From contig NW_026570224.1 in the NCBI RefSeq assembly GCF_019649055.1, forward strand, positions 682,001-746,000: 64,000 nt of DNA, given 5' to 3'. The notes under the pieces are model-generated. The model had not been told where the DNA came from, made no database searches, and was given only the letters and a program-made list of their open reading frames with translations. The stretch comes from Paramacrobiotus metropolitanus (lineage: Eukaryota > Tardigrada > Eutardigrada > Parachela > Macrobiotidae). Below, one piece after another: positions 24,701 to 36,618 of the stretch (position 1 is the stretch's first letter; each line of letters begins with the position of its first letter). Made by a program: the position numbers and the translations under genes.

Positions 24701-27258
24701 TGTCGTTCAAAACGAAGGTTTTAAAGACATTCACCGAAGTGACGTAATGGCTGAGAGATTTCGCGGTACCTTCCGAGGAAATATCAGATATGTGAGACAA
24801 TTCGTAAGGTAGTAGTACTGTATCCAGCGAAAAGATGCGAGCGAAAAGGGCCATAGGAAAACTGATAGAGTTGAGATAAGTCGTTGTGACCTCGCCAAGA
24901 CCGGTAAGCTGTGCCATTCCAGGGTCCTACAGAAATGCGGATGTGATTACGTGTAAAGTGTATTATGTCTGCAGTATAAAAAACAACAGTATAACTTATA
25001 AAAATCGTAATACTATCTATGGATATAAGTGCTACGGCAGAGTGACGAGTAATTAAAAACAGCCAGGAGCAGTCAAAAACCGCCTGTTTCTCGATCGAGG
25101 GATGGCACACTTACAGAAGTTGGTGGCGAGTTAGAGACGATGCCAATGTGGACCTCACGGTGTATTTGTGGAAGCGCCAATGCAAGCAAAAATTGTTTCA
25201 GGTCAAATCCAGGTCCAAAATTTTTAAGGGTGGTCAGGTAGACAATAACAGGCAAATCCTTTAGAAACGTGTTGTTTTTGTTGCAGAATAATGTTGAATT
25301 TCTCTTCTGTGAGTATTCTGGACGAAATGTCAGTCTGTCCAGATAATCAAATGCCTCCCTCGAGTTTTCATCCAAAAATAGTGCTGGTGAACCGCGACAT
25401 CCAGCAGCCCGTATGTCGCATGTTATTGTGCCAGCAGTAACCAACAAAACCTGTGGAGACAATGAAAACTGTTTAAGGCAGTTTGTATTCCCAGAAAACT
25501 CTTAACGATCAACGTACCTCATCCTGAACATGGAATGTACGCAGCAATGCATAGACCGTATTCTTCATAATACTGAACTCCGCTTGTCCCACGCCATTGA
25601 AATCTAATATCAAAATGTAGCTGCGAATCCTTCCGTTGTCTGCCGATGCTTCTCTAAGTGCAGCCCTATGGAACATCCAGTATTTTTTTCATTGCACACT
25701 TAATTCAACATACTTAATTAGTAATTGTTGTAGATTGCGAACGCAACTCGCAAGCCGTACCTCGCTTGTTCTGGACAAATTACAGAATATAAAAATTTTC
25801 CTATCGGGTAGATCGGACAAAAATGTTTTTAGATATATACCGATAAATCAGAGAACTAAACCCATTGTCTGCGCTATGTTCTGCGGTCGCTAGCATTAGC
25901 TATTGAAGAAATGTAATCAAATGAAAAAGCGCCATAGTACCATCGGCGAGCAAAGCGGTTCACGCTTTCCGGTGGCAGTAATTGTTCCTCCATGATTCGT
26001 GCTGCAGATTCCTTTCCGTAACTTGAAGACAAAACGATGGACGAGTAACGAGATCTCGAACCCTTATAACCCACCCATACGTCCAACAAGTCTGCAACAA
26101 ACAAATTCTTTTTAAACTATACTTTACCAGAAACTTTACTCATCCCAGCTCGGCGGAAAACACCTACTGTAAGTAACATTTGACATCATCTCTCGCAACG
26201 TTTCGCTCCCCGAACCATTAATAAGCCACGTTACAGTGCAAAACTGCACCTGCGCGACTGAATAATCATAGCACAAATAAATGGACCGACCATACAGTCG
26301 ACTTTTTGCCACATCGTTTTTTATACGCAGACGATCAAACGTTCCAGAAAATGGCCATTCTGAAGAATGTCTTTCCGCCAGAGACATTTTCAGATAATCC
26401 ACCGAAGAATTCAGCTTTCCTTTGACATCCGCCACGAGAAAGGACAACACACTGGACTCATCGGGATCAGTCATTGTGAATGGAACGGAATCATACAAAG
26501 TCTGCAAGAATACCGCTGTGAGCTTGCCGTTAACGAAAAAATTTTCATTATCGTTGTTTAATATGCACAAAAAATGCCAAGCAATGCTTAAGCTTTTCGA
26601 CAGCCTGGTTCTGGACGTTTCGTTTAGTTAATTGATAGCGGGCTTTATGAAATACACGGTATGTACTTACCTGCATATTAGCCACGCCAATTTCCACATT
26701 GGCAGTTTTCCTTAGCGCTGATGCAATTTTTCGAGATTCCTTTACAACTCGGAAGTCAGCGATTACGTCCGATGCTGGCGTTGAATCAACGATAGAGGAT
26801 GTTAGCTGGTTATCCAACAATTCCTGCCCCATGTCCACAATATGCTCAGTCATCTGCCATTCATTTAGTCCACTTTCGGAAACGCCTGTTGGTGGCGGAA
26901 ACTGCGGCATATGGGGTTTCGCGGCATAATTCCCATGATATGGATTCGAGTCTGCAAAATAATATTGTTTCTGAACAGCTTTGTGACATGCCCAGAGATG
27001 ACTTAAACAGGGCTGAACCATATGCATGATATAAATAAGTCTAATGGATTAATTAAGTACTGTAAAAGTATCGTCTGTATGTGTCTGCATCCTCCTTGCC
27101 AGTCACACAGAATTTAAACATCTTCAATGTAATTTGTTTCCTCTACCTCCGGTTATTTTGCTATCTGCTACGGCTTCTTTTTGCAGTTTTGGGCTTTGCA
27201 GGAAACCGCAGCACGAAAGAATCCCAAACAATATAAGGATAACATGAGTCAGATCCAT
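21752..27258 (-). CDS. CACHD1: CACHD1, alpha2delta-like VWA and Cache domain membrane protein
   Basis: Type I membrane protein related to calcium-channel alpha2delta subunits. Ten minus-strand exons join in phase to 1331 aa: 27258-27147, 26951-26671, 26501-26168, 26091-25941, 25665-25518, 25450-25115, 24926-24492, 24357-23920, 23705-22577 and 22383-21752. Signal peptide MDLTHVILILFGILSCCGFL. GVANMQ aligns with GVVTMQ of human CACHD1. The VWA domain begins YILILDFNGVGQAEFSIM, so the metal site (DxSxS in alpha2delta) is degenerate, as in human. Two Cache-like regions follow. The Cys-rich stretch FCPCSVVDRSCLNCRRMEVN plus ECECPC is nearly human-like. A transmembrane helix (IVPLTCGILGCFGCVFVLTI) and a tail with SDHGYSTAT finish the protein. 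Confidence 0.93.
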
Positions 27259-29047
27259 TTCAGCCACTACAGCCTCGACAGGTTGCGCCGCTGCTAGCAC
27301 TACGGTAGTCTGTCAATACGATAAATTTGATTTTCACAATCGAAATGGACACAACATATCTGCAAAATGATATGTAATAAACCATTGACCATCTGTGGAA
27401 GAAGATAGAACGAGCAACATGTATAGTATCCCAGAAGACCAGTGTCCTGTTGACTCATTTAGGCATCCACGTTTATTGCACGGTTCAAGGTGATAGTGTC
27501 GCGTATCGCGTTGAAACATATTTCCACAGAAAAAAAAAACCGATAGATATTTTTAGCAGCAATCTGCATGATGAAAACCTAAGCCAAATAAAGAAAATAA
27601 ACAAAAACAGCAACTCTTTAGCAAATGCAGCGCTCCTGACAGTCAGTGGAATTCTCACGTCAGCTTCTACGAGTACTCCATCTATCGGGAAGAACGGTTT
27701 GCTCATTTTGCCGTCAAAGCAAAGACAGACAAGCTTGTTGGAAATCCCACGGGGCCCGTCGCTGAGTCCAGTACGTGTAGCGCTGCAGTCTGCCTAGCTC
27801 CCATACATTCGCCATGCAGCCCGATCAACTGGCCAGTGACCACCCACAGCGTCTCTTACACTTGTTATGCAGCCTGTTACAGTTACAGTCAATTTTGCAA
27901 ATTAAGATGCATGCATACATACGTACTGTACAATATACTTCGTTCCCTGTACTTTCATCCGCACATCCAATATCGATTGCATTCGTTTTACTAATACTAC
28001 CAAGTTGCTTCAACAAAGATTTTCTGCAGTATAAGTTGATTTGCTGGAGCCTGGATGTAATCTAACATTTGTACTTTTCGCTCCGATGCTGCCGATATAT
28101 TGTACGATATTGTACGTAGTTCATAAGGCGTTCAGACCTACGCTGTCCAGTGGACCGGTTTCTGGAATAGGACCTTTGTCGTGGCTAATACAACGTTAAC
28201 CGGAAACAATGTACAATGTTAACCGGAAACTACACACGACCAGTAACCCATGCAGAAAGGATATTAGTTCGGTAAGAGATGACCATTTTGAGACTGATTG
28301 CGAAGCTTAATACTGCAATGACAACTAATTCTAAGCTGCCGCTAGTGGAGTGGGTTAATGAGTGACCGTTAGTCCACCCGTACCACGAATCCACGATAAC
28401 ACGAGGTTTGATGGTTCGTCGGTGACCGTCAGTGATCTTACGAGTAAACGCATTACCCAAAAGTCAGTTATGCAATTGCGAACATCTTAACCGATACCGG
28501 CGCGATTGTCAAAGTGCACACACATTTTTTAATCAGCTGAAAAGTCAATGGGGAAGAGCAAGGGCAAGGGCAAGGGCAAGAGCAAGAATGATTTCAGAAC
28601 ATTCAGACAATCTAAGAAGTCTAGAAACGCTACGACGAATCGACGTTAGAACTGGTCATTTCGTACAAGTACGCATTGAGATGTTTCCGGTTGAACTAGC
28701 ACCAATGAGATGTACATCTTCGCTACAGATCTCACTTGTACGGCTACAATACAGTGTTATTGTTGATTACTATTACTGAAGCGTTTGTTTTAGAGTTAGG
28801 GGGTGACCTTTCTGTGGGAAACGAAGGCTGAAATGTTTAAAACCATAAGTTTGTTCTCCGCAATCCGCACCAAAATGTGCTGGCGCTTTGTTTGCCCAAT
28901 AGTGGACCAGCATGAGCAGCAATAATAAGCTATGGACAAGGCGACAATTTAGCTAAACCGAAACAAGCGAAACAGAGATGAGCTCCTTGTATACATAAAA
29001 ATTTGTTTTTTAAGATTGACTAGAAATCACAAAACTGATCCATATGA
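27259..29047. other. intergenic between CACHD1 and CANT1
   Basis: Holds the CACHD1 upstream region and the CANT1 3' side. A short hexanucleotide array (gggcaa/gagcaa, ~28555-28588) is the only notable feature. The frame over it (28432-28779) translates the repeat as alternating Arg-Ala and is not a credible gene. Confidence 0.5.
28555..28588 (+). repeat. hexanucleotide microsatellite (RGGCAA)n
   Basis: About five units of gagcaa/gggcaa in a row. Confidence 0.8.
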
Positions 29048-31179
29048 TCATACAAATTCTATTCCTTCGTATTTTAAACCATCTAACACCAGCTCTTCTT
29101 CCATTAATATGTTACCGTTAATGGTAAAAACAATAATGCGAGTAGTGAAAGTGTCACCCACTTCCATGATTCGCAGTGCAACAATAACATTGTCGTCAGT
29201 CCCTGGAACGAATCGTGCTGCCGAAAAACCGTATAAAGGATTGTGTTCACCAATATTCAGCTTCTGAAACTGCGTGTAATCGGCATTAATCGACAGCATC
29301 ACATTAGAGCAGGTGTAAGGATGTCTTTCTTCGGTGAAATTCTCCGGACTGATTTGTCGAGGAAGAAAATGCCAGTGTTGCCGTATTTGCGACCACAGCA
29401 CTGCTTCGTGCATTATATAACCCGGTGGTTTAATACCTAGCTCCTTTTCGATGGCTGCGTACTGGGTATTCCAATCTAGATGCTCCACAAATCCATCTTT
29501 GGAAACTTTTTTAACCTACAAATTAACTATTTTTAGAAAAAAGTGAAAATACAAACAAACGTGCTTGCAGCGTTGAAGGTTTACCCATCGCTGGTTGGCT
29601 TCGACCGATGGTCCACCAGGATTAGGAATTTTGATATCCGCGCTATGGCTACCCACGAATAAATGCTCGTCCTTCACGATTGACCACTCGCATTTGAAAC
29701 CTGATCAAACGAACGCTATCATACACTCGGTAATCATTCACTCGTTTAAAGTGCCTTACATTACTTTACTATGTTCATATTGTATTCGTGTACTTGTTAT
29801 ATAACAGAGCGGCGTACAGATGTGTATTCGTGTACTTATACCGTATTTTGGATTTTATGAAACAGTTACCCTAATTTCATTTATGCGCATTTCAATATAT
29901 TTGCTGCTATGACAGTGTGAACTGCTAAATACTTACTCTGTTAAATATCTTAAGAGAACATAAGTAGATGCTTCGAAAGAGAAATACTACCACAAATTCT
30001 AAACCTAAATTCAATTAGATTTAATTTTTGATTATATTTTTCTTAACTTATTTTATGGTTGTTCAGTAAAAACTTAGTGTTTTACCCTTTTGCTTTCTTC
30101 CATTTCCGTCGGCAAGGATGACCCATGGAACCACCTGGTTGTCGACAATTTCAAATATTATTCCCGTGCGATCTTCACAAGCAAATAACCTCCCATCGAA
30201 CACCACAATATCAGAAAGTTCCATTCCACGATTTCCTGTTAACACTTTCCTATCATATATGTATGCATCAAAACTAACAATACCATTAATTCTTTTTGTC
30301 ACATAATATTGTCGCGCATGTGATTCTACTGATCAGCTATTTTTCAGGTAACATAAACGCTTATTTATGCAGGAAGTGCGCATTAAAATATAACTAATAA
30401 AACTGTAAATTATGAATTATAGACGTACGTAGTTCCTGCTTTATATTGTTCTGACTTGTGTTTAAATAATCAAAACAGCTGGACATTTATGACTTACTGA
30501 ATTACAAGTATATCGTATTCACTACGCACTATACTGCATATACAGTTCTATCGTTACTGGTTAATAGCAGTTTAAAAGAAGTGTAATATTGATTGTGATT
30601 AATTGTGTAAGAACTCAATCAGCATACTCGTACATAGGTTACGCACTGACTTTTGCAGACTAGCTACATACTAAGTTTTGGTTCATTTTACAAATTTTTA
30701 ATTGCTTGCTGAACAGATCGGAACTTACCAAAAGCAAACTGTGACAGTATTATTTGTCCAGCGCCACTGAATGTGTCGGAAGCCACAGTGTGTTCTGCCT
30801 GGGTGTTGTTGGGCTTGCTGGCATCCCAAACAATATCAGCTTGTGTCCAGTCTGCTCTTATAATTAATTTTCCCATCTTCAGGTAACTTAGCCATGTGGA
30901 TGCACCGGTTGTGTGTTTGGACAACATATCCTGATCGGAAATAATAGCCAGTTTATATTCCACCGATCCATCGTCTTTTATCACCGGTTCCGTCAACGGA
31001 TACGTGATATTGTAAGGGCGATTGGTCAGCGGGGCGGACGCAGCTAGTCCTGATGGAAAAGAAATATTGGAATGCCGGTATGCATCATTTGTTCGGAAAG
31101 GATTCGTATTTACTGCATGGAACAGTTTAATTACTACAAACAGTACTCCAATAAAATTAACATTTTCCACGCGGACCAT
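29048..31179 (-). CDS. CANT1: CANT1, calcium-activated nucleotidase (apyrase)
   Basis: Ca2+-dependent nucleoside diphosphatase of the secretory pathway; in vertebrates it hydrolyses UDP and GDP in ER/Golgi and supports proteoglycan synthesis. Four minus-strand exons, 31179-30729, 30328-30086, 29700-29585 and 29515-29048, join to 425 aa (human 401). An N-terminal hydrophobic segment (VNFIGVLFVVIKLFHAVNT) serves as signal peptide or anchor. Family motifs in order: YKLAIISDQD, TWLSYLKMGKL, GNRGMELSDIVVFDGRLFAC, EDRTGIIFEI, VPWVILADGNG, KCEWSIVKDEHLFVG, PPGYIMHEAVLW, ARFVPGTDDNVIVALRIMEV, and the terminal KYEGIEFV (EFI in human). There is an insertion of ~25 residues before GNRGMELS relative to human. 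Confidence 0.96.
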
Positions 31180-32834
31180 GTTTGCTGCGTCGTCAGAAAA
31201 ATCTTGGGCTTATCCTGCTATTAAATACGCTTCGCCATAAATTCTATTGGCAATCTTGCGCCGTAAGCAACAAAACCACTTATTGACCAGACGATCGCGA
31301 GGATTGTGTAGTGACAACCGCCTTGTAATTCAACGGTTACTATTACAATTTATTACAATTGGTGTAATAGTGGTGCACAAAATATTCCACCTGCACATCA
31401 CTTATATCCCACCGGCAAATCTCGATGATTTTCCGGGAACTTACGGTATCATTTTACACAGCGCGATTTTGTTGTAGGCTGTTATTGGGACATGCACACC
31501 TCGAGTTTCATTACGATGTCTCGTTAAGCAACCAATAAATTTCGGGAAGGGGAATAATTCGTTAACTCTAAAGCGACTTCCTGAAAGCCATTTCAAGAAT
31601 AATACTGGTTTCCTCATGTCAGTTTTTTCCAGGTGTGAATGAACCATGTCGTAGTTCGCGTTTCGCACACGTGCGCCCTCTTGTGAGCGGAGCCGATTCC
31701 ACAGCAGAGTGTGGCAGCGAACTATAGCATATACCACTTCTATCTAGAACAATATTAGGATGTACGCAACTGTAGCGGAAGCAGATTCAGCAGTTTTGAA
31801 GAACCACGTGTAGCTACAGTAAAAGAATGGGGTGTTTTCTGATGAAGTACGGTATCTCTATCAATTGCCTTATTTAGTGCCATTAGTGTTTAACGCTTAG
31901 TCAACACAATCCTGATCATAAGCACCAAACACGGTATTTACTGTAGATCTGTTTACTGTATATTCCACTTAAATTAATCTGAGAATCAAGTGCTGCATTT
32001 TTGATAATTATAATATGCATTTAGCCATTATGTATAACCTATGCAGTTACTACTACTCTAGCAAAACATACTTATTAATTGCAGTTCTAAGTTGACCTCA
32101 AAAACAGTTTTATTGCTAGCCAGGATGCTCAGCTCGTACGCGGTATCGCCTTGCTAAAGCTAAAAAATAAACAACTGAATGTAGTGGCCAATCTGACCCC
32201 TTTTTTTGATAAGAGGTGGGACTTGATGATTAAAACTCACAATAGACAAGAAAAATTTCTGGCTGATTAATGATGCATGATCGTATATTATAACTTTAAA
32301 TCAACAAAGCAATCCAGCCAAAACCGTTCCAGGTTATTGTAATTCGTACTAGTCTGTAATTGTGTGGATGTGCATCACGTACTTGTCTAAGAAATGCTAA
32401 CATGTAGGAAACGATCTTGACCAAATGAACCAAATAAAAACACGATAAGGTCATACGCTGTAGTTAAAGTCAAAGTGTCTATTGTACAATACTTCACAGG
32501 CAGCTGCGGAAGGCAGCGTTTTTTGTCATTTACTCATTTTCTCAGTGTACTGCAAACACGAGGAGTGTTTTTGGCTACCGGCGAAAATCATCAAATTCTA
32601 ACCTGTACAGTCTACCCGGTAAAACTTGCTGCATCGATACTTCTTTTGTAATCAACCTGTTCATGAGCTACTTATGAATGCTACTTGTGCTGAATATGTG
32701 ATAAAACCATTATTGTAACGACTTTCAAGCGTTTCTTCACTTTAAATAGGCATCCGCGCCAATTTACCGAACTTTATAAAAGAGGTATTATTTTGCACTT
32801 AACTAAACGGTAGCCGTTGATTTTGAGGTTGCTA
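31180..32834. other. intergenic, CANT1 upstream side
   Basis: AT-rich. A 98-codon minus frame at 31441-31737 lacks splice context or motifs. No element recognised. Confidence 0.45.
32773..32782 (+). promoter_or_regulatory. TATA-like box
   Basis: tttataaaag, 53 bases upstream of the ATG at 32835. Spacing suits a short 5' UTR, but this is inference only. Confidence 0.35.
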
Positions 32835-33212
32835 ATGGATTTCAACTTAAGCGATCAACCATTAACTGACAATGGTTACCATAGTACTGGTATCAGGGAG
32901 ACCCGACGCCGTAACGTAAGACTAAGCCATGTGCTCTATGGCTACCATGATTACAACCCAATATTTGCTCCTGAAAATGTTCCTGCTGCAATGAAAGCCG
33001 ACGAGGGATCGTCGTATGCAGGATGGATTCCTGACAGCTTTGTTGCAATTACCGGAGACACGGAGTCAGCCATCGCATCTGGAACTGGAAATATCGCCGT
33101 AAAAAGCCCTTCTCCCCTTTTGAGTCCCAGTGCACGGACAATCAATCTTACCAATTTGATACACGGCTACATTAATTACAGCTCTCCGACTGTGCAGCAG
33201 GTATTACCGTAA
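32835..33212 (+). CDS. small single-exon protein, family not recognised
   Basis: A 125-aa frame from ATG 32835 (MDFNLSDQPLTDNGYHSTGI...) to TAA 33210-33212. Composition looks protein-like: YGYHDYNPIFAPENVPAAMK, a Gly/Ser/Thr-rich centre, and a C-terminal NLIHGYINYSS that echoes the earlier VLYGYHDYNP (possible internal repeat Y/HGYxxY). There is no signal peptide or membrane segment. A TATA-like box lies upstream and aataaa at 33255-33260 downstream. I do not recognise the family. Confidence 0.5.
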   Translation: MDFNLSDQPLTDNGYHSTGIRETRRRNVRLSHVLYGYHDYNPIFAPENVPAAMKADEGSSYAGWIPDSFVAITGDTESAIASGTGNIAVKSPSPLLSPSARTINLTNLIHGYINYSSPTVQQVLP

Positions 33213-33452
33213 TTAAGCCAATTAATCGCAATGCTACTTAAATGCAAATGCTTGAATAAAGACGTTGCTGCTACTGCTGCAGATCATCAGCATTCACCAG
33301 GAATCAGGATCATTGACTGTTTATATTCACACATTTAATCAAATACAGTAATACAATTATGCAAGTAAATGTACCGTACACCTACCGTACATACATGCAG
33401 GTATCTATATCTGTACACATACAGAACTATATCTGTAAATAATTATATGATG

Positions 33453-33598
33453 TAATTTGCACCGAGCGCGAAGCGCGAGGTGCTGCAATTAACTGATCGT
33501 CAAGACTACACGCTCCATAGCAGAGTATATACTTCCACAGCAGAGTTGGGAATGCGTAACAGATCTCAGTGGCTATTGCTCGCGCTCGGTGCAATAAT
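33453..33598. mobile_element. 138 bp MITE with GC-rich ends
   Basis: The element at 33457-33594 begins ttgcaccgagcgcga and ends with its inverse (tcgcgctcggtgcaa), flanked by TAAT at 33453-33456 and 33595-33598. A nested small palindrome (GCACC...GGTGC, 33459-33483) sits at the left end. There is no coding capacity. Confidence 0.75.
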
Positions 33599-34307
33599 GT
33601 GGTTATCAACCACCGCTAATGTATTTTTTAAATTGTTGAAATACTTAATACAATAATGCGTCCATATTAAACTGTTAAAGTACAACCACGACTTGCTACG
33701 GTACTGCAGCTGGTAGAAGTCGTGTTGCATGACTTTGTTACGCCTCTGAAGTTTGCGAAAAAGTCCTGTGGTAGCCGGCTGAGAAGGAACTTCGTCCTGG
33801 AACGAGTTTCATTCTCATCACTACGTATACAAACTACCCTAGAGCGGGGCTTTTTCGAAACTTCGATCGCTACGAGGACTGTATACTTTTATTAAATGAA
33901 TTTTGTGCACTGGCTTTAACAGCATGTTCGTACCGGTTCACAGCTTGACGAAGACAACCCTCAAAATCATATGACTCAATCATGCAGTACAATAGCATTT
34001 CTTGCAGCTTTTGCACTTGAAAACTTATGGTTAAAACCATAGAAGTACAGCAGTCATAATGCTGCTGCTTGTACAACTGTACGCATGCGTAAACTGAAGA
34101 ATAATTAAATTGTGTGGTTATCCATAAGCTTTGTGTACTGTTCTGTACATTGTACCATCCGGTTTTAAGTCCATGGATGCAATTAATCGTCACTACAACG
34201 TGGTTCTGAAAAGAGTGTTTCCATATTTTTATAGTTGCAATCGTTAACTGATTACTGAGTGCCCGTTCGAACAGGTTACTTCATTAACGAACGGCCAAGA
34301 ACCCCGC
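33599..34307. other. intergenic, nothing recognised
   Basis: A 107-codon minus frame at 33870-34193 has no supporting features. Confidence 0.45.
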
Positions 34308-34656
34308 ATGGATACCAGTAGCATGCAAAATGACGGGAGTTCGTGCGCCACCAGCGAAGGTACGGTAAATCACTATGATCAGACTCAGAGATATGGTTAA
34401 TAGGCGCAACATTCTTGGTACTTTTTGAAACCGCAAATAATAATTATACAAATATATTTCATATCATTATTACACTACCCTAGGCAGTCATTCAGAAACT
34501 TCCTTATCAGCCAACGTTGATCATACTCCAGATACCCAAGGCGGGGAAGCAAGCAGTGTGCAAATTCCTGCCAGCAGCAATAACAGACCAGCAACCCCGC
34601 AAAAAAACCAAGAAGAAGAATTGACTGTGATTCTTGCAACTTCCGCTATGGCGTAA
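34308..34656 (+). CDS. short disordered protein, two exons
   Basis: Exon 1 (34308-34359) reads MDTSSMQNDGSSCATSE and ends at a gtacgg donor. Exon 2 (34484-34656) follows a polypyrimidine-poor ccctag acceptor and keeps phase. It gives a 74-aa protein rich in Ser, Thr, Asn and Gln (PATPQKNQEEELTVILATSA) ending MA-stop. It lacks a signal peptide or fold signature. Phase closure and composition are the only support; it could be the tail of a longer gene. Confidence 0.4.
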
Positions 34657-36618
34657 TCTGCACGATGCTGCATGCAGATGAAATTGCTATACAAAACCTG
34701 TAATTTTCTGACTTCAATTTCTCAAACCGCAGTACTTATCTGTATCTCACTGTCGTAAAGCCTCAAGTGCTCCTCAACTGTTTTCGGTAATTGCACGATA
34801 CCAATTCAGCAATACGCTGCCCATTCATTTTGACTTGCGAGTTTCGTTTCTTGAATGCTTATAGAAGTACTGCATATGTACATTTTCATTTTACAACTTA
34901 AATTGTCAACCGCTTCGTACCCTACGTAGTGAAGGTTCTGTTGCACTTACATCCGCAGCGTGTGTGTGCCTGTATATATACATTCCAAAATTATTGAAAT
35001 TACAACAATGAATACAGTTCAGTGAAACTTACCCAAATAAAATATTTCCAGTATTATTAGCAGCCTGAGACGATGGCGAAGGTAAGCCATTTTAAGGCAG
35101 CTAAATTCAAAGGCTGCCTTAGGAAGAAAGCGTAACCAACCTTAGCGGCTGAGAAATAATATTTTATGCGGTTAAGCGCAGAACATCGCTACTATTTTCA
35201 AATAATATTTTGCTGTTTCAGTAGCAGCTAAATTTTTACTCTTTTACAAAATAAGAGCGCACAGAGTCACTATTAAAATTGATAAGTTATGAAAGCAAGG
35301 TTACGCTGACGGTTTCCACTCGTGCGTCTCCACCAAGGTTGAGCGTTCTCTCATCCCTTATAAGGCGCCATTAAGGGTACTGTAACAGACAAGGTCCATG
35401 TGCGTGATAAAATCGACGGAATCCGTGCCATTGACTGCGGTAACCATGTCCAGTGCAAAGGTCAATCTAGAATTCTCCGGAATTTTCACTAGATGTACCG
35501 GTACTCATTAAAATTGTTTCGTAAATCGCGCAAATGCAACGTACTGTGCGAATATTACTGTCAAAATGCTTAAATGATTTAATCTATACGATACGAATCG
35601 TGAATCATCTGCAACAGATACAGAGTAGTTTCTTGTGATTAATTACGGGAAAGATTTCCCCAATACGGCAAGAAGTATGATCGAGCATTTGGCAGCCCGC
35701 CCGCCCTATTATAAGGTTTACACCGATGTTGCCTTGTATACTTGTTAATAAACTCTTGCGATGACCTTGCGTTATGCTGTTGAACCGCATTGTGATGGTC
35801 GTGCGCCAACTGTTGTGCCCCTTGTGAACGCTAAGCCGGCTTCCGGGATAAATCGCTGCCGGTCGTGCCAGCGTTTCCTTTGTTTATTGCTGGTACAGTG
35901 AATCAGCAGACCCACTAGAAGTTAGCAGCCAGATCGACTTTTGTTACAGTTGTACATTATACAGATACACCGTGATGACTGCTCGTACAATTAAGTACGG
36001 TTATGCTAAAACATAAGCATAAATGTTTATTGTACATTTTACATGTATCTTATAAAGCTCTGCACAGGATGTAATGTGTAGAACGTTGTTCATAGGTAAT
36101 TAATTACATGGCGTGGCTGACTACTGACTAGAAAAGAACGGCAGCAAATAATCAAATTGAGAGAATTTGTAAAATAACTAACCCAGAGCCACAGTGACCA
36201 AAACTATTGGTACAAGTATTTTTATTATATCCAGTGAAAACCAATCCTGTAATAACAAAGAAAATATTATAATCATTTGGTTTTGCGTTTGCGTGATAAT
36301 GCAGTGGATGCATTACGATTTGGCATTTTGCTGTGTATGCATTTGGTTCGCACACCGGTCACATTGTTGCACAGACTGCAAAAAAATCCACCAAAACATG
36401 AATAACAAAAATGACTGTTGCAGGTACGGCCGGAAGGAAACTTGTTTTTCCTGTTAGAAAAATGTAACTTTTCTCAAAAAATTATCCTTTAGGGTAGTAA
36501 TGGCGCACATATTCTCCCAAGTACCTATGTTCTCGCCTACATATATCGAAAATTGCCGTGAATTAGTCGCAAGTTGGGGAGGCGCATTGTTTCTTCCTGC
36601 ATCAGGCTTTATGCAAAG
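34657..36618. other. intergenic with possible unmodelled plus-strand exons
   Basis: At 35073-35081 ATGGCGAAG|gtaagc looks like a minimal first coding exon. Further plus-strand islands follow: one reading YADGFHSCVSTKVERSLIPY (~35303-35370), one reading DKIDGIRAIDCGNHVQCKG (~35408-35464), and one from an acceptor at 35626 reading INYGKDFPNTARSM to a stop at ~35744. I could not join them in one consistent phase, so no gene is called. The LRR-CTLD promoter and 5' UTR lie at the right end. Confidence 0.35.

Noticed and set aside
25941-26671. Apparent phase conflicts in CACHD1 between exons 2-3, 3-4 and 4-5
   Set aside because: Resolved by choosing the acceptor at ttcttgcag (exon 3 from 26501), the donor at tac a|gtaggt and the donor at cgatg|gtacta; all phases then close and alignment to human CACHD1 improves.
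28432-28779. 115-codon frame with an Arg-Ala repeat
   Set aside because: The repeat is the translation of a hexanucleotide microsatellite; no homology or context.
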